DNA from: Clostridiales bacterium
Lineage (GTDB): Bacteria > Bacillota > Clostridia > Christensenellales > UBA1242
Reading direction: 5' to 3'
Assembly (NCBI GenBank): GCA_918285425.1
Contig: CAKJZE010000050.1
Location: forward strand, 1 to 36,169
DNA: 36,169 nt
The notes beneath the pieces are model-generated. The model was not told where the DNA came from, searched no databases, and was given only the letters and a program-made list of their open reading frames with translations. Below are positions 7,837-14,545 of this stretch, in pieces (within the stretch, counting starts at the first letter, position 1; each line of letters begins with the position of its first letter). The position numbers and the translations under genes are program-made.

Positions 7837-8676
7837 ATGAAAAATACTTTGCTTTTGCAAATTTTAAAATATTGGAATGAACTGTCTTACAAAGAAAAGA
7901 TAGACCTTTTGCAAAAGTACGAAATTGAAAACAGCAATATTCAAAATCGCAAAGCTCGCGAGCTTGTTGTTGATGAGGATATGAACAGTGATGTTGGTGG
8001 TCTTTTCTATTATGAAGCACCAAGTTTCATATCTATTCCAAAACCAACTTTGTTCGACGGCTTACATATGGCAAGCTCTGTTACTCATGAGGGATACCAC
8101 GCTTATGTATATGATCATATGAAAGATAAATGTGACCTTAATCTTTACAGTGACATAGATATTAATGAATTTTATAAAGAGAAAAAATATGACAGAAAAC
8201 TCATGAATATCTGCAATATTTATCAAGATGGTGCAGCACTGTTTTCTCTTTATAGTATTGAAGAAGGCCTTGCAGAAAAAGAGTCCGCACTTCATATTAT
8301 TTATAATCTTCTCAAATCATGTGATAATAAAATCGAGCTTTTAAATATTGCAGACTTATTAAACAATGTTATAGATTTACAAACTGATCGCGAGCTTGCA
8401 AAAAAAACATATAGCAAATCGAAATATGATGCAATTAAATCATTTTGCGAGTCAGCCATTATAAATGATATAGATAACTATAATACAACTAAAAAAATTA
8501 ACAAAAATCTAAATCCTAAACTGGTTGAAAATTTTGATGAAAATTTAAGACTATTTGTTATGGCCAGTCAATATCCTGAAAGTTTTGATAAATTAAAAAT
8601 TGGTATGAAAGTTGGCCAAAATTTGTTAAATTTATATGATGACCTTGAATTAGGCCTTGAATTAGGCAAAGAATAA
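7837..8676 (+). CDS. putative zinc metallopeptidase-like protein (HEGYH)
   Basis: 279 aa from the ATG at 7837. HEGYH at residues 84-88, preceded by the small/hydrophobic run MASSVT, fits the HExxH zinc-binding helix of zincins. About 55 residues later IEEGLAEKES (E142/E143/E147) offers a third glutamate ligand, as in gluzincins. No signal peptide or membrane segment is visible, so it is probably cytoplasmic. The rest, including an Asn/Lys-rich C-terminal third, matches nothing I know. No SD is present and the promoter sits directly against the ATG, so translation is probably leaderless. HExxH can occur by chance; here the spacing to a Glu-rich helix and the glycine-tyrosine pair make a protease fold plausible but unproven. 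Confidence 0.6.
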   Translation: MKNTLLLQILKYWNELSYKEKIDLLQKYEIENSNIQNRKARELVVDEDMNSDVGGLFYYEAPSFISIPKPTLFDGLHMASSVTHEGYHAYVYDHMKDKCDLNLYSDIDINEFYKEKKYDRKLMNICNIYQDGAALFSLYSIEEGLAEKESALHIIYNLLKSCDNKIELLNIADLLNNVIDLQTDRELAKKTYSKSKYDAIKSFCESAIINDIDNYNTTKKINKNLNPKLVENFDENLRLFVMASQYPESFDKLKIGMKVGQNLLNLYDDLELGLELGKE

Positions 8677-8684
8677 TAAAAAAT

Positions 8685-8713
8685 AAAAGAGAGATTTAAA
8701 AATCTCTCTTTTT
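8685..8713. terminator. bidirectional intrinsic terminator
   Basis: AAAAGAGAGATTT / AAATCTCTCTTTT, a perfect inverted repeat followed by T runs in both directions, between the convergent zincin-like and 186-aa genes. Confidence 0.8.
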
Positions 8714-8714
8714 A

Positions 8715-9275
8715 TCAATAATTTGTTCTCAATTCAAATACAATGACTTTCTCATTTTGAATACCGACAGGAATATCAAAGGAAGAGAACTCCACCATAT
8801 AGTCAAAAAGGTTTTTCTTAAAGATATAATCAATCACTTGGTCAAGTCCATCAATCTGATTTAATCTTTTGTCATCAATATCACAATTAAATGAATACTC
8901 TGGGTTAACCTCCGCCTGACGGACAGAGCATTCATCTTTACAACAAACACTTAAAGTAACATTCATGTTTCTTCTGATCAGTATTGCACCCGTACAAATT
9001 TGATGACCTTTGAAATTTGAAGTGCTCACATTAATTGCAAATTTTTCAGCGTCTTTTACATAATCATAAACTTCTTCTTTTGTAACATTAAATCTGAAAA
9101 ACTGTGATGAAGCATGACCGAAATCTCGCACCACATAGTATTTATAATCATACTTGTCGAAAAATTCCTTTAAAAGTTCTTTATCATAGACCTCAAAATA
9201 TTCAACTGGCATATTATTAAGTTTTAACTGTTTAATAGTTTTTAAACTTTGCAGTTTATTGCTTATTTGTATCAT
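8715..9275 (-). CDS. 186-aa protein of unknown function
   Basis: Soluble-looking, with no signal peptide. Two cysteine groups are seen: CCKDEC near residue 110 and a lone Cys around residue 130. The C-terminus reads like alternating beta strands (QNEKVIVFELRTNY). The segment VVRDFGHASSQFFRFNVTKEE recalls ATP-grasp-like or RNA-carrier proteins but is too weak to call. The start is supported by AGGGGAA 7-8 nt upstream and by a promoter. It sits in the accessory block with no functional hint from its neighbours. Confidence 0.65.
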   Translation of the reverse strand: MIQISNKLQSLKTIKQLKLNNMPVEYFEVYDKELLKEFFDKYDYKYYVVRDFGHASSQFFRFNVTKEEVYDYVKDAEKFAINVSTSNFKGHQICTGAILIRRNMNVTLSVCCKDECSVRQAEVNPEYSFNCDIDDKRLNQIDGLDQVIDYIFKKNLFDYMVEFSSFDIPVGIQNEKVIVFELRTNY

Positions 9276-9296
9276 TTACATTCCCCTTTTTTTTGC

Positions 9297-9324
9297 ATTA
9301 TATCATCTTTTAAAAGATCTGCAA
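9297..9324 (-). promoter_or_regulatory. promoter of the 186-aa gene with a palindrome in the spacer
   Basis: Minus strand TTGCAG, 16 bp, TATAAT. The spacer contains the perfect 14-bp palindrome ATCTTTTAAAAGAT (9305-9318), a possible operator. Confidence 0.5.
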
Positions 9325-9350
9325 AACAATTTTGAAAAATAAACATATAA

Positions 9351-9380
9351 AAAATCACTTTATGTTTTTAAAGTGATTTT
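9351..9380 (-). terminator. intrinsic terminator of the small coiled-coil gene
   Basis: AAAATCACTTT / AAAGTGATTTT around an 8-nt loop, then a T-rich run on the minus strand, a few bases beyond the stop codon of the next gene. Confidence 0.75.
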
Positions 9381-9384
9381 AATT

Positions 9385-9813
9385 TTAACGTTCATATTCT
9401 GGATTTTCGTAAATTTTATCTGTTAACCAATCAATTTCTTGTTCCATTTCTTTTTTTGTCCTTTCATTTACCACTTGAGCAAACTTACCAATTGCAATAC
9501 CAGCTTTTGTTTCGCTTATTTTGTTCTTATAATTTTTTAAACTAAATATTTTTAATATAAACCCAGCAGCCCCTATGCCTGCAAAAACTGATCCCAAAAC
9601 AGGCTGACCAAGTGCAATGTCACTTATACCAAGACAAAAAGTTACGACATCAAATGGGATAAAAGCTTTGTTTAAGCCGGACATTGTTACATAACTTTTC
9701 AATTGTTTTTCTTGCTTTTCACATAGCTCTTCATTTATTTTTTGATGATCATTTAGTTCTTTATATTCTCTTTTTAAATCGTTAAGTTGGTCATTTAATT
9801 CTTCTTTATTCAT
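9385..9813 (-). CDS. small coiled-coil protein with hydrophobic centre, unknown function
   Basis: 142 aa from the ATG at 9813. Residues ~1-42 are a charged heptad-like coiled coil (NDLKREYKELNDHQKINEEL). A Gly/Ala-rich hydrophobic hairpin follows (GLNKAFIPFDVVTFCLGISD, then VLGSVFAGIGAAGFILKIFSL), probably one or two membrane helices, then a second charged helix. This layout recalls small membrane-shaping or toxin-like proteins, but I recognise no family. Two starts are possible. The ATG at 9813 has GGA at workable spacing. The ATG at 9825 would lie 3-4 nt from the predicted transcription start. The ORF-track start (TTG at 9831) is too close to the promoter. Confidence 0.6.
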   Translation of the reverse strand: MNKEELNDQLNDLKREYKELNDHQKINEELCEKQEKQLKSYVTMSGLNKAFIPFDVVTFCLGISDIALGQPVLGSVFAGIGAAGFILKIFSLKNYKNKISETKAGIAIGKFAQVVNERTKKEMEQEIDWLTDKIYENPEYER

Positions 9814-9834
9814 AATTTTTTCCATATGCAAAGC

Positions 9835-9863
9835 ATTATACTACATAAACTTATAACTTTCAA
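9835..9863 (-). promoter_or_regulatory. sigma-A promoter of the small coiled-coil gene
   Basis: Minus strand TTGAAA, 17 bp, TATAAT. The predicted start is near 9828. Confidence 0.7.
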
Positions 9864-9895
9864 GAGTAATTTTCAAATAAATGTATTTATTAAAT

Positions 9896-9917
9896 AAAAT
9901 GACGCATCTCGCGTCAC
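9896..9917 (-). terminator. intrinsic terminator of the transglutaminase-like gene
   Basis: TGACGC - GAGAT - GCGTCA read on the minus strand, followed by TTTTATTT, just after the stop codon of the gene at 9922. Confidence 0.8.
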
Positions 9918-9921
9918 TTTA

Positions 9922-11604
9922 TTATTTTTCAATTTCACCGTCATTATTATTTTGTTGACTTTGTTGATTTTTTCGTCGCTCATATATCTCTTTAGTTTTT
10001 GTATATAATTTATTTGTCGCTCCCTCTGTATAAGAATTAAGAATTGTTGCTTCTGTCCTATCAAAATACCCTTTTACTTCAGCTTTTGTTTCTGCTTCAG
10101 ACATACCTTCGTGTTTACAAACTTCATTCATTGCTCTATTATATGAATTGATAGATATAGGCTGAGAATCAATTTTTGGACGTAAATCATTTGCAATGTC
10201 CATAGATAATTTAACTTGACATATAGAGTCAATTAATTGAACCTTAGTTAATTCATTATTCTCTCTATATAAAACAAGATCTCCTTTTATTGTTTCTGAA
10301 AACTTAAACTCTTTTGACTTACCTGTCAATGTGTTCCACTTATCAGCGATTTTTGAAATTATGCTTTTATTTGCTCTATATTTTTTGTCAGTCTGTTTTA
10401 ATCTTTGAATATTTTCATTTATAAGATCCATATCAGGATTTTTTGACATACATAATGCCAACATTGTTTCAAAATGTAAAGATTTTGGTGGATTACATTC
10501 ATATACATTATCTTTTATGCCATTTTCGTTAAACAGTTTTTCAAGCAAATCGCATGCATTTGCAACTCTTTGATCATCATTTACAATATCTGTAGCCTTC
10601 TTTTCCACCTCTTTTATATAATTTTCATCTTTACCAATAGTTTTTAATGTAAAACTTTTTGTCTCTGGATAATACATCAACATACGCGAATCAATAACTG
10701 TATTTAAGTATTCATTATCACTAAAATGATTACTATAAAAATGATTAAATTGAGGTCTGGTCTTTACATCAGCATTGAGTTTATTTTTGTCCGTTAAAGG
10801 TATTAGACAATGATTTAGGGTACGTTTTTGTTCTCTTCCATTGACTATCGTAGAGGAATCCCAACATGCGTCCGAATAAAATATACCATGAATATTATAT
10901 TTATCATCATCAATGCAAACAATATTATTTTCATGCCCACCAATAGGTCGACCATCTGTTCTATTGTAAACTTCTGACTCTTGACATATGCAAGGTATCC
11001 CAACTTCATCACACAAATATTTCATCAACTTTGCATACCCAACACAAACTATATCATCACCATTAAGAACCGAGATAAGATTGCGGGACTTTGATAGATC
11101 ATCATCAGACTCATGATATACCTTTGTTGTAAGAAAATTATAAATAGCCATATATTTTTCAAAGGGAGACAGATCAGAATCTTTCAAATTTTTAACAATT
11201 TCATTTGCTTTTTGTTGTGCACTTAATGTTTCTGATAAAACGTATTCTTTATAATCAAAATCACTTGCTATAAAAACTTTTCCATTATTATTCTTTTGTA
11301 TAAACTCTTCAAGTTCCACAATATTTTCAGCATCAGCAACGCGCAAACCTTTCACACTGAAAGAAACATCAATAGGTTGACCTTGAAATTTACTCAAAAA
11401 TTCTTGAATTTTTTGATAATCAGTCTTGTTGCAATCAAACTCTATATTTATTCTAGACAAATTTGAATAAGTTCTTGGACGCCCTTGGAAAAAATTTTCT
11501 ATTTCATCCAATGACTTAAAATTCAAAACCTCAACAGATGGATTATCTCTGACTTTATCCTTTTTGATTTCATCAAGAAGCGACATTTTTACTTCTTCAG
11601 ACAT
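9922..11604 (-). CDS. transglutaminase-like (Cys-His-Asp) domain protein
   Basis: 560 aa from the ATG at 11604, chosen because GAGAGG lies about 7 nt upstream; the track start adds 31 codons that overlap the promoter. The middle third holds the papain-like transglutaminase triad in order: Cys in GDDIVCVGYAKLMKYLCDEVGI, His in GRPIGGHENNIVCI, and Asp in FYSDACWDSS. This family includes peptidases, amidases and transferases acting on peptides, so the exact reaction cannot be stated. No signal peptide or anchor is visible, so it is probably cytoplasmic. The N-terminal ~150 residues and the charged, Gln-rich C-terminus (NQQSQQNNNDGEIEK) match nothing I know. Monocistronic, with its own promoter and terminator, in the accessory block beside tRNA-Arg. 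Confidence 0.7.
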   Translation of the reverse strand: MSEEVKMSLLDEIKKDKVRDNPSVEVLNFKSLDEIENFFQGRPRTYSNLSRINIEFDCNKTDYQKIQEFLSKFQGQPIDVSFSVKGLRVADAENIVELEEFIQKNNNGKVFIASDFDYKEYVLSETLSAQQKANEIVKNLKDSDLSPFEKYMAIYNFLTTKVYHESDDDLSKSRNLISVLNGDDIVCVGYAKLMKYLCDEVGIPCICQESEVYNRTDGRPIGGHENNIVCIDDDKYNIHGIFYSDACWDSSTIVNGREQKRTLNHCLIPLTDKNKLNADVKTRPQFNHFYSNHFSDNEYLNTVIDSRMLMYYPETKSFTLKTIGKDENYIKEVEKKATDIVNDDQRVANACDLLEKLFNENGIKDNVYECNPPKSLHFETMLALCMSKNPDMDLINENIQRLKQTDKKYRANKSIISKIADKWNTLTGKSKEFKFSETIKGDLVLYRENNELTKVQLIDSICQVKLSMDIANDLRPKIDSQPISINSYNRAMNEVCKHEGMSEAETKAEVKGYFDRTEATILNSYTEGATNKLYTKTKEIYERRKNQQSQQNNNDGEIEK

Positions 11605-11635
11605 ATAATACCTCTCATTATTGTTAACTAATTTA

Positions 11636-11664
11636 ATTGTAACATAAATCAATTGTATTTGCAA
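11636..11664 (-). promoter_or_regulatory. sigma-A promoter of the transglutaminase-like gene
   Basis: Minus strand TTGCAA, 17 bp, TACAAT. The leader is about 25 nt with the SD GAGAGG. Confidence 0.7.
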
Positions 11665-11722
11665 CATATTGTCAATATTATTATACAATAACATCAAATC
11701 TTGAAATTAAATTAAAAAAATA

Positions 11723-11751
11723 TTGACAATTTACAAATCTTCGTCTATACT
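11723..11751 (+). promoter_or_regulatory. sigma-A promoter of tRNA-Arg
   Basis: TTGACA, 17 bp, TATACT. It is followed by an 11-bp hairpin (AAGGGTGTGCC-AAA-GGCATACCCTT, 11762-11786) in the 5' leader before the tRNA. That hairpin has no U run, so it is more likely a processing or leader structure than a terminator. Confidence 0.75.
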
Positions 11752-11802
11752 TAATCACGCTAAGGGTGTGCCAAAGGCATACCCTTGCAAAATCCCTCTT
11801 TT

Positions 11803-11879
11803 GCACCCGTATCTCAGCTGGATAGAGTCCACGGCTACGAACCGTGTTGTCGGGGGTTCGAATCCCTCCGGGTGCACCA
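11803..11879 (+). tRNA. tRNA-Arg (anticodon ACG)
   Basis: 77 nt including encoded CCA. Acceptor GCACCCG pairs with CGGGTGC. The anticodon stem CACGG/CCGTG frames loop CTACGAA with anticodon ACG. T arm GGGGG-TTCGAAT-CCCTC. The D stem has one poor pair. A34 would be deaminated to inosine by TadA to read CGN codons. An intrinsic terminator follows directly. The 3' 19 nt plus the terminator are duplicated downstream at 12055. Confidence 0.95.
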
Positions 11880-11940
11880 TAAAAAGTTGACGCATTTTTG
11901 CGTCAATTTTTTATTGCATATTCGGTACGGATTCGAACAA
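11861..11940 (+). repeat. 80-bp direct repeat, copy 1 (tRNA-Arg 3' end plus terminator)
   Basis: Runs from AATCCCTCCGGG in the tRNA T arm through the terminator to GGATTCGAACAA. Copy 2 at 12055-12134 matches 79 of 80 bases (A11927 versus G). The repeat is itself nearly palindromic at its ends: GTTCGAATCC (11856-11865) is the exact reverse complement of GGATTCGAAC (11929-11938). This is what an att-site duplication at a tRNA gene looks like. Confidence 0.85.
11887..11912 (+). terminator. intrinsic terminator of tRNA-Arg
   Basis: TTGACGCA - TTTT - TGCGTCAA followed by TTTTTT. Duplicated at 12081-12106 inside repeat copy 2. Confidence 0.85.
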
Positions 11941-11948
11941 ACTGGGGT

Positions 11949-12028
11949 CCACGCAAAATTGCATAAGCGATTTTGTGGGGAGAGGAGCAACCACTCGCAA
12001 AGGCAAAATTTTGATTGTAAATCAAAAT
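11949..12028. other. two strong hairpins between the repeat copies
   Basis: Within the 114-bp stretch separating the 80-bp repeats, 11949-11962 pairs with 11967-11980 (13 of 14 positions pair, loop ATAA). ATTTTGATT-GTA-AATCAAAAT at 12008-12028 is a perfect 9-bp stem. No credible ORF lies here; the ORF-track entries are antisense-tRNA artefacts. The stretch may be what is left of an inserted element. Confidence 0.5.
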
Positions 12029-12054
12029 GAAGCAAAAAGAGCATGTTGCGACGA

Positions 12055-12134
12055 AATCCCTCCGGGTGCACCATAAAAAGTTGACGCATTTTTGCGTCAA
12101 TTTTTTATTGCATATTCGGTGCGGATTCGAACAA
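12055..12134 (+). repeat. 80-bp direct repeat, copy 2
   Basis: Second copy of the tRNA-Arg 3' end and terminator, offset 194 bp. The tRNA part is only the last ~19 bases, so no second functional tRNA is encoded. From 12135 to 12201 I see nothing beyond AT-rich sequence. Confidence 0.85.
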
Positions 12135-12201
12135 TTTTTAAATGTTTTGCATAATGTAAATCTACAAAATCTTTTAATTAAATCATATCTGCATATTTTT
12201 A

Positions 12202-12230
12202 TTGACTTTTATTTTTTGAGGTGTTACAAT
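12202..12230 (+). promoter_or_regulatory. sigma-A promoter of a candidate small RNA or leader
   Basis: TTGACT, 17 bp, TACAAT. The predicted start is about 12237, 170 nt upstream of the MetRS-like gene. Confidence 0.65.
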
Positions 12231-12236
12231 AAAGTT

Positions 12237-12350
12237 ATGAGAAATATTAAATTACAGCAACAAAATAGATAATTTTTGTGCAAATCTTTGCACAAGTATT
12301 TTGTTGCTTGTGAAATAATAAGTCACTCGCAACAGAGTGATTTTTATTTT
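12237..12350 (+). ncRNA. candidate structured small RNA or attenuating leader upstream of the MetRS-like gene
   Basis: From the predicted start, the RNA would form a 12-bp stem AGCAACAAAATA / TATTTTGTTGCT enclosing a perfect 8-bp hairpin TTGTGCAA-ATCT-TTGCACAA. It would then end in a terminator TCACTC-GCAACA-GAGTGA with TTTTTATTTT. The terminator loop GCAACA is complementary to TGTTGC in the 3' arm of the first stem. The terminator's GTGATTT can also pair with AAATCAC just downstream, so alternative folds exist. An 11-codon ORF (MRNIKLQQQNR) begins exactly at the predicted start. T-box landmarks (specifier loop, TGGNACCGCG) are absent. It could be a free small RNA or an attenuator; sequence alone does not decide. 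Confidence 0.5.
12323..12350 (+). terminator. intrinsic terminator before the MetRS-like gene
   Basis: TCACTC-GCAACA-GAGTGA followed by TTTTTATTTT. It lies 58 bp upstream of the start codon at 12408. Confidence 0.7.
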
Positions 12351-12407
12351 GAAATCACATCACATAAAATTTGAAAGTATGATATGACAAACTTGTAAGG
12401 AGAAATT

Positions 12408-14423
12408 ATGAACAATAAAATTATTGATCTTGTTGGTAAAGAAAGATGGGAAAGACGACCAAACTTCCCTTTAAGAGCGGTTGTTACAAGCGGTATGCCA
12501 TATGGCAATAAAGAAATGCACTTTGCTCATGCTGCGCTGACCCTTAGGGCTGACACTTTTGCACGCTTTATGCGCGACAGAATTGGCAACGAAAATGTTA
12601 TCTTTGTTTCTGGAACAGACTGTTTTGGAAGCACGGCAACTGAAACATACAGAAAACTTAAAGAAAGTGGAAATTGCGCATTTAACAATATAAAACAATT
12701 TGTTGAGCATAATCATAAACTGCAAAAACAAACCATGCAAGATTATGAGATATCTCACAATTTCTTTGGTGCATCTGCTCTTGAGCCTATGTTCTCAAAT
12801 CATAAAAAAGTAAGCGAGTATTTTGTGAAAACTTTGCTTGATGCAAAAATGCTTTCAAAACGTTCTTCTTTGCAATTTTTTGACCCAAAACTGAAAACCT
12901 TACTCAATGGCAGACAGGTTATTGGTAAATGTCCAATAGAGGGCTGCCCTGGTGAAAAGGGTTATGCAGATGAGTGCGACATGGGGCATCAATACTCCCC
13001 TGTCGATTTGATCGATCCTGTAAGCGCATTAAGTGGAGAAAAACCAGAGCTTGTAAAAGTTGAAAATTTATATTTTGACCTTGACAAATGCACTGATGAA
13101 ATGTGGACATGGCTTTCTTCAATCGAAAAACGTGGAGACACTGCTCCATTTATGTTTAAAGAAATCAAAGAGTTTTTGAAAAAACCTGAAATCTATGTTA
13201 AGAGAGAGCTTGTTGCAAAAATTAATTCCCTCGATCTTCCTCCATTTGAAATAGTGGACAAAAATGGGCCAAGCGTAAACCTTGTCTTTGAAAAATTATC
13301 TGACCGTGAGACAGCATGTGAAATTCTGACAGAAAATTTGGTAAGATACCGCACTGGCAAAACTCTTGTTCCTTTCAGACTGACAGGAAATGACAGTTGG
13401 GGTGTTCCTTGCCCTGAAATTGATGGCATAAAAGATCAAACTTTCTATGTATGGCCAGAAAGCCTTTGGGCACCAATAAGTGAAACAATAACTTATCTTA
13501 AATCTGTTGGTAAGCCTGAAGATGAGTGGAAAAAGTTTTGGTGCAGCACTGACGCACGAGTTTTCCAATTTATTGGTGAAGATAACCTTTCTTTCTATGG
13601 CCCAGCACAGCAAGCAATTTGGCTTCACATGCAGGGCACAAATCCTAAATTCCCTGCACCTGATGGTCAACTACAAAACACAACTATTGTTCCAATAAAA
13701 CACCTATTGTTTATGAACAAAAAAGCAAGTTCTTCAGGACAGTTTAAAGCACCAATGGCAAAAGAGTTTTTGAATTACTACACTCCAGAGCAACTCAGAA
13801 TGCACTTTTTAGGAATGAATGTCACAAACAACAACGTAAGTTTTCTGCCAAAACCTCTTAACCCTGACGCAACACCAGAAGAAGTTGATATTGTACTTAA
13901 AGAAGGAAACCTTCTTACTAATGTATATAACAGAATATTAAGAACAGTTTTTTATACAATGCAAAAAGAAATTGGTGGAAAAATACCAAATATTGAAGCA
14001 AGTGATGAAGTTAAAAAAGAATGCGCAAATGCTGTTTTAAACTATGAAAAATTCATGTTTGATTTGAAACTTCACCAAGTTGTTAACACTGTTGATGTAT
14101 TTGTCAGAAATATCAATAAATTCTGGGTTAAAAACTATGCAGAAGCAAGTTCAAAAGAAGAAAAAGAACAGCTTATTGCCAATACCCTGCAATATATTGT
14201 CATAGCAAATATTCTTCTTCATCCAATGTCTCCTAACGGCACTGAAAAAGTCGCAGAATATTTGAAACTTGATAAATCTAAACACTTCTCTTGGAATCAT
14301 ATATTTGATAACATCTATGATATATTAAAAGATAAAAATGACAATCAAATTATATTCTTAAAAGAAAAGGAAGACTTCTTCAAAAAGCACCCAAGTCAAC
14401 TTGCTGCTTTGGAAGAAAAATAG
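12408..14423 (+). CDS. methionyl-tRNA synthetase-like class I synthetase with altered signature motifs
   Basis: 671 aa, cytosolic. MetRS relatives charge tRNA-Met with methionine. MetRS hallmarks are clear: an N-terminal Rossmann fold (AVVTSGMPYGNKEMHFAHA), a Cys-rich zinc knuckle (CPIEGCPGEKGYADEC), MGHQYSPVDLIDPVSALSG, and FQFIGEDNLSFYGPAQQAIW. Two signatures are unusual. HIGH reads HFAH (residues 38-41). The KMSKS loop reads KASSS (residues 439-443), replacing the second lysine that normally stabilises the transition state. An insert of ~100 residues lies between about 245 and 345, and there is no C-terminal EMAPII/Trbp111 domain. SD AAGGAG. It may be the only MetRS or a divergent second copy with another role. 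Hence no symbol. Confidence 0.75.
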   Translation: MNNKIIDLVGKERWERRPNFPLRAVVTSGMPYGNKEMHFAHAALTLRADTFARFMRDRIGNENVIFVSGTDCFGSTATETYRKLKESGNCAFNNIKQFVEHNHKLQKQTMQDYEISHNFFGASALEPMFSNHKKVSEYFVKTLLDAKMLSKRSSLQFFDPKLKTLLNGRQVIGKCPIEGCPGEKGYADECDMGHQYSPVDLIDPVSALSGEKPELVKVENLYFDLDKCTDEMWTWLSSIEKRGDTAPFMFKEIKEFLKKPEIYVKRELVAKINSLDLPPFEIVDKNGPSVNLVFEKLSDRETACEILTENLVRYRTGKTLVPFRLTGNDSWGVPCPEIDGIKDQTFYVWPESLWAPISETITYLKSVGKPEDEWKKFWCSTDARVFQFIGEDNLSFYGPAQQAIWLHMQGTNPKFPAPDGQLQNTTIVPIKHLLFMNKKASSSGQFKAPMAKEFLNYYTPEQLRMHFLGMNVTNNNVSFLPKPLNPDATPEEVDIVLKEGNLLTNVYNRILRTVFYTMQKEIGGKIPNIEASDEVKKECANAVLNYEKFMFDLKLHQVVNTVDVFVRNINKFWVKNYAEASSKEEKEQLIANTLQYIVIANILLHPMSPNGTEKVAEYLKLDKSKHFSWNHIFDNIYDILKDKNDNQIIFLKEKEDFFKKHPSQLAALEEK

Positions 14424-14445
14424 TTTTATAATATTTTAAATTAAT

Positions 14446-14472
14446 AAAAAGTCGTTGATGCGACTTTTTATT
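14446..14472 (+). terminator. intrinsic terminator of the MetRS-like gene
   Basis: AAAAAGTCG-TTGATG-CGACTTTTT then a T-rich run. Confidence 0.8.
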
Positions 14473-14487
14473 TTTCTTAAATTCAAT

Positions 14488-14515
14488 TTACAAATACTTA
14501 TTATTGTGTTAAAAT
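14488..14515 (+). promoter_or_regulatory. candidate rubrerythrin promoter with extended -10
   Basis: TTACAA, 16 bp, TAAAAT preceded by TGT (extended -10). The same TATTGTGTTAAAATT core occurs in the phosphohexomutase promoter at 18300. Confidence 0.5.
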
Positions 14516-14545
14516 TTTAGTATTAAAATAAATAGGAGAAACACT

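Noticed and set aside
11762-11786. Terminator just before tRNA-Arg
   Set aside because: The 11-bp hairpin is followed by GCAAAATCCC, not a U run, and lies between a strong promoter and the tRNA.
11925-11940. Second tRNA on the minus strand (TTCGAATCC T-loop-like motif)
   Set aside because: No matching acceptor, D or anticodon arm can be found upstream on that strand; it is part of the repeat's inverted end.
7183-12134. Intact prophage or mobile island next to tRNA-Arg
   Set aside because: No integrase, transposase, replication or structural genes were found; only the tRNA-end duplication hints at past insertion.
11785-12272. ORFs of 65-84 aa over tRNA-Arg and its repeat, some containing CTRRDSNPRQ-like peptides
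   Set aside because: These are translations of a tRNA gene and its duplicated 3' end in sense and antisense; no SD or promoter fits them.
12135-12407. T-box or SAM riboswitch before the MetRS-like gene
   Set aside because: No TGGNACCGCG antiterminator sequence, specifier loop or SAM-riboswitch core is visible; reported instead as an unclassified structured RNA.
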